Shown here piece by piece: positions 6,289 to 10,495 of a stretch of DNA of 10,495 nucleotides. Location: positions 1 through 10,495 of the forward strand of contig JAZFSG010000066.1 of NCBI GenBank assembly GCA_036446035.1, written 5' to 3'. Numbering within the stretch: the first letter of the stretch is position 1; the number at the start of each line of letters is the position of its first letter. This DNA comes from CAXMQS01 sp036446035. GTDB taxonomy: Bacteria > Actinomycetota > Acidimicrobiia > Spongiisociales > JAOTWH01. The translations under genes and the position numbers were made by a program. The notes beneath the pieces were generated by a model. It saw only the letters and a program-made list of their open reading frames with translations. It made no database searches and was not told the origin of the DNA.

Positions 6289-7282
6289 ATTTGGTAGCTG
6301 CGACCAACTCCCGCAACAGCCCAGGCCCCTGGTAAACCAGTCCGGTGTAGGCCTGCACCAGATCAGCACCGGCGTCGATCTTGGAGGCAGCATCCGCCCC
6401 GCTGACAACGCCACCTGCGGCGATGATGGGCAGCCTGCCCCCGGTTCGTCGAGCGATCTCCGACACCATCCGCGTCGACATCTTGGTAAGGGCAGCTCCA
6501 CTGAGTCCTCCAGGTTCTGTGGCAAGTGGTGAGGACAAGCCGTCTCTTCGCAACGTGGTGTTCGTGGCTACCACACCGTCTATCCCACTCCCCATCACCG
6601 CCTCGAGGGCCTGATCGAGCTGATCGTCGTCAAGGTCCGGGGAGAGCTTGACGAGTACGGGGACGCTGCCGCGACGGTCGACTATGGCACTAAGAAGCTC
6701 CGCCAGTCGGGGACCGCGCTGCAACTCGCGCAGCCCTGGCGTGTTCGGCGAGCTGACATTGATGGTCAGGAAGTCGGCAAGCGGTGCGAAACGATCTACC
6801 AGGAGGAGGTAGTCCGCTGCAGCCTCGTCGAGATCCGTGCTGCGTTGCTTTCCCAAGTTGACTCCAACGACGGTGGCAACACTGCTGTCACGCAACCGCT
6901 TGGCCACGAAGTCGGCGCCCCGGCTTGGGAAGCCCATTCGATTGATGACTGACTCATCTTGGGGCAGACGAAAGACTCGCGGCCGTTCGTTACCCCGCTG
7001 CGGTTCGGGGGTGACCGTCCCCACCTCGACATGCCCGATCCCGAGGCGTCCCAAGCCGCGCAGAGCGATGGCGTCCTTGTCGAAGCCGGCGGCGATACCG
7101 ATGCGATTGCGGAAGTTGACGCCAAAGAGGGTCACCGGGTCTGCCGGCACGCCCCAGCGGTGCTGCACCGCCCACCCCAGCGGGGGTACGGCACCTGCCG
7201 CCTGGCTCAGCCGGACGGTGAGGTTGTGGGATCGCTCTGGGTCCATACGACGAAGCACTCCGAGGGCGAGGCGATCAGCCAT
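6287..7282 (-). CDS. pyrD: Dihydroorotate dehydrogenase (quinone), class 2
   Basis: This FMN enzyme oxidises dihydroorotate to orotate and passes electrons to membrane quinones, the fourth step of pyrimidine synthesis. The 331 residues match class 2 in length and motifs: an amphipathic N-terminus with LRRMDPERSHN (10-20), AAGFDKDA (64-71), VGTVTPEPQ (87-95), NRMGF (114-118), NVSSPNTPG (175-183), Lys212 in VKLSPD, TNTT (240-243) and AAGGV (288-292). The catalytic base is the Ser of the class 2 SSPNTPG motif (about Ser178), not the Cys of class 1. I chose the ATG at 7282-7280 because homologues begin at this point. An in-frame ATG at 7357 would add 25 unrelated residues overlapping pyrE. The start lies inside the end of the pyrF-pyrE gene (ATGGCTGA, 8-nt overlap) without its own Shine-Dalgarno, which suggests translational coupling. 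It is the last gene of the operon. Confidence 0.95.
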   Translation of the reverse strand: MADRLALGVLRRMDPERSHNLTVRLSQAAGAVPPLGWAVQHRWGVPADPVTLFGVNFRNRIGIAAGFDKDAIALRGLGRLGIGHVEVGTVTPEPQRGNERPRVFRLPQDESVINRMGFPSRGADFVAKRLRDSSVATVVGVNLGKQRSTDLDEAAADYLLLVDRFAPLADFLTINVSSPNTPGLRELQRGPRLAELLSAIVDRRGSVPVLVKLSPDLDDDQLDQALEAVMGSGIDGVVATNTTLRRDGLSSPLATEPGGLSGAALTKMSTRMVSEIARRTGGRLPIIAAGGVVSGADAASKIDAGADLVQAYTGLVYQGPGLLRELVAATK

Positions 7283-8636
7283 CGAGGTAATCGATGACGG
7301 TTGAGTGACTCTTGGCGTCGAGCACTTCGAGTCGGAGGAGGCGATCGACGAGGTCACGCACAGAGATCACCGAGTGGAACCGATAGCCGGCGGCGGCGAG
7401 CGCTTCCGAAGCGCCGCCAAGGCGATCGATGAGGACGACGATGTCTGTGATAGCGAGCCCCGCGGCCGCCAGCTGGGAGATCGCTTCGATCTTGGTTTCA
7501 CCGCTCGTTGCCAGATCATCGATGACAACGGCGGTGTCTCCCTCAGCGAAGACCCCCTCGACGGACTTCTTGGTGCCGTAGTCCTTGACCTCTCGGCGTG
7601 GGTAGACCATCGAGGCTCCCGTCTGCAGGGCAATGGCGCTACCGATCGGGAGCGCGGCGTACGGCAGCGCCGCGACGTGGTCGAACTCGAGGTCGGTGAG
7701 GATCCCGGCCATCTCACGAGCGACGCGCCGCAACAGATCGGGTCGGGCGGTCAGCCGCCGCAGGTCGACATAGATCGGTGACGACGCCCCCGACTTCAGG
7801 GTGAACTCTCCGAACTGAACGCAGCCGGCTTCGAACAGTCCGATGGCGAGCTGATCGAGCGGGGATGTGCCAGGAATCGGATCCACCTCATTGATGGCTG
7901 TTCGCAAGGCCTCTGCGGCGGCGCCTCGGTCGCCGGCGCTGGCGATGGCTCTGCTCACGGGAACCAGCAGGCCGCTGCCGTCGCCGCGCTTGCCGACGGC
8001 TACAGCATCCTCCAGGTCTGCGCCCTGGGCCCCGACCCCTGGCGCCAGGATCCACGCGTCTGGAGCCAGTTGGCGCACGGCGGCGAGTTGATCGGGAGCG
8101 GTAGCACCGACGACGTAGCCGATGCCGGGCCCGCCGATGGATGTGACCACGTGTTCGAACAACGGCCTGCCGTCTGCCATCGGCGAATCTTGAAGCTCGC
8201 CGCTGCCGGGATTCGAGGTGCGGGCAAGGACGAAGACGCCCTTGCCGGGCCGCAGGAAGGGCTGAAGCGACTCGGCGCCCAGGTACGGACTGAGGGTGAC
8301 CGCATCGGCACCGAGCCCATCGAAGATGGCGTCCGCGTATGCCGCTGCGGTTGACCCGATATCTCCCCGCTTGGCGTCGACGATGACCGGGATGTCGTCA
8401 GGTACGGCAGCGATCACGTCTCGCAGGGCTTCCCAGCCCTTGCCGCCGAAGACCTCGAAGAAGGCGATGTTCGGCTTGAACGCCGCCGCCGAGGAAGCCG
8501 TCTGCTCGATGAGACGCAGACAGAAGCTCTTGGCGGCCGCGGCCGTCGCCGTCGCCAGGAGCTCGGCGTGGGGATCGAGGCCGACACACAGCAGCGAGTC
8601 AACAGACTTGGCTCTGGCTTCAAGCCGGCGGAACAT
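7275..8636 (-). CDS. pyrFE: Bifunctional orotidine-5'-phosphate decarboxylase / orotate phosphoribosyltransferase (PyrF-PyrE fusion)
   Basis: One 453-residue frame encodes two enzymes, for the last two steps to UMP. Residues 1 to about 248 are OMP decarboxylase of the subfamily-2 type found in Mycobacterium: LCVGLDPH (16-23), KPNIAFFE (54-61), DAKRGDIGSTAAAYA (87-101) with catalytic Lys89 and Asp92, TSNPGSGE (140-147), VVGATAP (175-181) and PGVGAQG (199-205). A short linker (VDPIPGTSP) leads to orotate phosphoribosyltransferase from about 260: LKSGASSPIYVDLR (280-293), the flexible loop KDYGTKKSVEG (351-361) and the PRPP-binding loop VVIDDLATSGET (370-381). PyrE makes OMP and PyrF decarboxylates it, so the product of the C-terminal domain is the substrate of the N-terminal one. 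The domain order is the reverse of animal UMP synthase. Similar inverted fusions are known in trypanosomatids and cyanobacteria. The ATG overlaps the pyrB stop by 1 nt (TGATG). I see no frameshift or missing key residue. Confidence 0.95.
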   Translation of the reverse strand: MFRRLEARAKSVDSLLCVGLDPHAELLATATAAAAKSFCLRLIEQTASSAAAFKPNIAFFEVFGGKGWEALRDVIAAVPDDIPVIVDAKRGDIGSTAAAYADAIFDGLGADAVTLSPYLGAESLQPFLRPGKGVFVLARTSNPGSGELQDSPMADGRPLFEHVVTSIGGPGIGYVVGATAPDQLAAVRQLAPDAWILAPGVGAQGADLEDAVAVGKRGDGSGLLVPVSRAIASAGDRGAAAEALRTAINEVDPIPGTSPLDQLAIGLFEAGCVQFGEFTLKSGASSPIYVDLRRLTARPDLLRRVAREMAGILTDLEFDHVAALPYAALPIGSAIALQTGASMVYPRREVKDYGTKKSVEGVFAEGDTAVVIDDLATSGETKIEAISQLAAAGLAITDIVVLIDRLGGASEALAAAGYRFHSVISVRDLVDRLLRLEVLDAKSHSTVIDYLDG

Positions 8637-9604
8637 CAGGCTTTGCCGAGAACCATGGCGAGCAGCGCCATTCGAACGTATAGGCCGTACTCCATCTGGC
8701 GGAAGTAGGCCGCCCTGGCGTCGGCATCAACCGCCGGATCGATCTCGCCCACTCGAGGGAGTGGGTGCATAACGATCATGTGTTCCTTGGCCTTATCCAT
8801 CGTCTCGGGGGTGATGATGTATGCGCCCTTCACCAACTCGTAGGCGGCCTCGTCGGTGAACCGTTCCTTCTGGACTCGGGTCACATAGAGCACGTCCGTC
8901 TCTCCGAGCACGGCATCCAGCGATTCGTGCTCGGACTGTTGGATTCCCTTGGCCGCGACCTCCTCGGTGACGTCGGAAGGCATCGTCAGCATGTCGGGCG
9001 ACACATAGTTGAGAGTCACGTCATAGTTGGTGAGGAGGCGAGCGAGAGAGTGGACCGTCCGTCCGTACTTGAGGTCGCCGACCATGGTCACGGTGAGCCC
9101 GTCAACGGCTCCCAGCTCCTCGCGGATCGTGAACAGGTCGAGGAGGGCTTGGGTGGGATGTTCGCCAACACCGTCTCCGGCGTTGATGATCGGCTTGGTC
9201 GCGAACTCGGCCGCCATGGCTGAGGCCCCAACCTCGGGGTGGCGCAGGACGACAACGTCCGCGTAGCACTCGAGGCTGCGAATGGTGTCAGGAAGGGATT
9301 CGCCCTTGGATACCGACGAGTAGTGAACCTCGTTGATGGCGATGACGCTTCCGCCGAGGCGCTCCATCGCTGCCAGGAAGGACGATGACGTACGCGTCGA
9401 TGGTTCATAGAAGAGGTTGGCGAGGATCTTCCCCTTCAAGAGATCGAACGTGCCAACCCTGGCGACCATCTCTCGCATCTCGTGGGCCACCTCGAAGGTG
9501 TAGTCGAGCGACTGGTGATCGAACTGCTTCACGGACAGGATGTCGGCGCCGTAGAAGGGAGCCGTCCTCTGGTCCCCGAATGGAAGATGGGCGTTGGATG
9601 TCAT
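8636..9604 (-). CDS. pyrB: Aspartate carbamoyltransferase catalytic subunit, CAD-like
   Basis: This enzyme joins carbamoyl phosphate and aspartate to make carbamoyl aspartate. The 322 residues hold the carbamoyl-phosphate loop PSTRTSSSF (68-76), the catalytic-loop Lys100 in VSKGES, RHPEVG (121-126), GDGVGEHPTQALLD (143-156), VGDLKYGRTVHSL (175-187) and HPLPRVGEI (280-288). The sequence is much closer to E. coli PyrB and above all to the animal CAD domain than to Mycobacterium PyrB (comparison from memory); ILSVKQF, CYADVVVLRHP and RAAYFRQ are shared with CAD. No pyrI regulatory subunit is beside it. The ATG at 9604-9602 has GGAG (9613-9610) 5 nt upstream and overlaps the pyrC stop by 4 nt. 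The same frame is open upstream to 9736, but those 44 codons are Arg/Gly-rich, resemble no family and lie inside pyrC. Confidence 0.95.
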   Translation of the reverse strand: MTSNAHLPFGDQRTAPFYGADILSVKQFDHQSLDYTFEVAHEMREMVARVGTFDLLKGKILANLFYEPSTRTSSSFLAAMERLGGSVIAINEVHYSSVSKGESLPDTIRSLECYADVVVLRHPEVGASAMAAEFATKPIINAGDGVGEHPTQALLDLFTIREELGAVDGLTVTMVGDLKYGRTVHSLARLLTNYDVTLNYVSPDMLTMPSDVTEEVAAKGIQQSEHESLDAVLGETDVLYVTRVQKERFTDEAAYELVKGAYIITPETMDKAKEHMIVMHPLPRVGEIDPAVDADARAAYFRQMEYGLYVRMALLAMVLGKA

Positions 9605-10495
9605 CGTTTCTCCGTTCTTATGGCCTGGCCGCTTCCCGGCAGGGCCTTGATCACTCCGTCCTTGTAAACCTCTTCGGTCCGCAGCACAACTCTGCGAACC
9701 CGTCCTCGGACCCGGCGGCCCTCGAACGGCGTCCACCCAGCTTTGCTGATCATCGCAGCCCCGCTGATGGTCCAGCTGTGATCCTCGTCGACCTCGACGA
9801 ACGTGCTGTCATCTGTGGGCAATCCGAATACCTCGCTTGGTCGATCATGCATGCGCCAGATGAGGTCGTCGATGGTGAGCAGATCCCTGTGCACAGCGTC
9901 GATGAGAAGCGGGAGTGCTGTTTCCAGGCCGGGGAAGCCGGGTGGCGGCGTCTGGCTGTCCTTCTCTGCGGGGAGATGGGGCGCATGGTCTGTTGCGAAG
10001 CAGTCGATCACCTCCAGGTGTTGCCACAGAGCTGCCTGATCGTCTTCGCTCGCCAACGGTGGGCGCACGGTCGATCGTCGCTCGCCGATGGCGTGAGAGT
10101 CCTTCTCGGTCAAGAAGAGATGGTGGGGGGCCACCTCACAGGTAACTGCGATGCCCGAGTTCTTGGCGTCGGCGATGAGCTCGATCTCGGACCGAGACGA
10201 GACATGGCAGATGTGGATGGGCCGGCCGACGATGCGGGCCGTCTCGATGACCGCGGCGGCGGTTGGCCCTTCGGCGTGTGCAACGACGGCACGATCGAGA
10301 GGCCAGGCCGCTAGATGGTCGGCCCAATCCGAGACATCGCCGAGGCGAAGCTCGCCGTATGTGTCGTTGAGGTACATCTTGAGGCCGGCGGCCTGGGGCG
10401 CCATCGCCGCAGCCTCGACAACGTTTCCAGAGCTGGCGCCGACGAAGAGGGCGTAGTCGCAAGTAGCAGCGGCTGCTGCCAGCTGCAACGTTGCG
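9601..10495 (-). CDS. pyrC: Dihydroorotase, CAD-like (5' end beyond right edge)
   Basis: Dihydroorotase cyclises carbamoyl aspartate to dihydroorotate. About 298 codons are visible; the N-terminal part with the zinc-binding HxH motif lies outside the window. Counting from the codon at 10488-10486, visible catalytic elements are the carboxylated Lys37 in GLKMYLN, the flexible-loop NDTYGEL (41-47), zinc ligands His71 (VVAHAE) and His95 (HICHV), CEVAPHHLFL (117-126), catalytic Asp167 in CFATDHAPH, and the signature PPPGFPGLETALPLL (181-195). The C-terminal part with VEVDEDHSWTI (231-241), GWTPFEG (251-257) and VRRVVLR (264-270) closely follows the CAD dihydroorotase domain. The TTG at 10486-10488 is an internal Leu, not the start: the frame stays open to the edge and that Leu is well inside the family alignment. 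The gene stops in a 4-nt overlap with pyrB. Confidence 0.95.
   Translation of the reverse strand, partial: ATLQLAAAAATCDYALFVGASSGNVVEAAAMAPQAAGLKMYLNDTYGELRLGDVSDWADHLAAWPLDRAVVAHAEGPTAAAVIETARIVGRPIHICHVSSRSEIELIADAKNSGIAVTCEVAPHHLFLTEKDSHAIGERRSTVRPPLASEDDQAALWQHLEVIDCFATDHAPHLPAEKDSQTPPPGFPGLETALPLLIDAVHRDLLTIDDLIWRMHDRPSEVFGLPTDDSTFVEVDEDHSWTISGAAMISKAGWTPFEGRRVRGRVRRVVLRTEEVYKDGVIKALPGSGQAIRTEKR
9610..9613 (-). promoter_or_regulatory. Shine-Dalgarno GGAG for pyrB inside the end of pyrC
   Basis: On the minus strand GGAG is followed by AAACG and then the pyrB ATG, 5 nt of spacing. It supports the start at 9604 over the longer open frame, and shows that pyrB can recruit ribosomes while still within pyrC. 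Confidence 0.65.

Noticed and set aside
7283..7357. A longer pyrD start at 7357
   Set aside because: The extra 25 residues (MTSSIASSDSKC...) are unlike PyrD N-termini and overlap conserved coupling with pyrE; homologues begin at the ATG at 7282.
9595..9610. A fused pyrC-pyrB gene, as in CAD
   Set aside because: pyrC ends with a clear TGA at 9603-9601 in a different frame from pyrB, and pyrB has its own Shine-Dalgarno, so they are separate genes unless there is a sequencing error.
9605..9736. A longer pyrB start at 9736
   Set aside because: The extra 44 residues are low-complexity Arg/Gly-rich sequence read out of frame from pyrC, and a Shine-Dalgarno supports the ATG at 9604.
9385..10314. 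A 309-codon plus-strand frame opposite pyrC and pyrB
   Set aside because: It is antisense to the conserved dihydroorotase and ATCase sequence and resembles no protein family.

Overview
The window is GC-rich chromosomal DNA with housekeeping genes, dense coding and short spacers. A homodimeric-type pyruvate dehydrogenase E1 (AceE), a subfamily-2 PyrF, a signal-less trypsin-like/PDZ protease, a heterodimeric ABC exporter and high-GC codon use suggest an actinobacterium. The PyrB and PyrC types are unlike those of Mycobacterium, so a deep-branching lineage such as Acidimicrobiia seems more likely. This placement is an inference. I see no mobile elements, CRISPR arrays, rRNA or tRNA genes.

Left part (1-1610): the N-terminal 186 codons of aceE run off the left edge on the minus strand. 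Upstream of them, on the same strand, is an HtrA-like serine protease. Two small dyads lie in the 48-nt spacer between them. A 74-nt divergent intergenic region separates the protease from the genes to its right.

Middle part (1611-6288, plus strand): two half-transporter genes overlap by 4 nt and encode an asymmetric heterodimeric ABC exporter, with one degenerate and one consensus ATP site. A single-domain response regulator follows after 44 nt. After a 154-nt spacer come a small RRM RNA-binding protein and, 6 nt later, an IF-1-like protein that differs from canonical InfA at otherwise conserved positions. A 13-bp TTCG-loop hairpin ends this block and also serves the convergent genes on the other side.

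Right part (6287-10495, minus strand): a compact de novo pyrimidine operon reads pyrC (5'-truncated by the window edge), pyrB, a pyrF-pyrE fusion, then pyrD. Adjacent genes overlap by 4, 1 and 8 nt. Together they cover every step from carbamoyl phosphate to UMP. Two things stand out. PyrC and PyrB both look like the dihydroorotase and aspartate transcarbamoylase domains of animal CAD, and they stand in the same order. PyrF and PyrE are fused in the order opposite to that of animal UMP synthase. This operon is the most interesting feature of the window.
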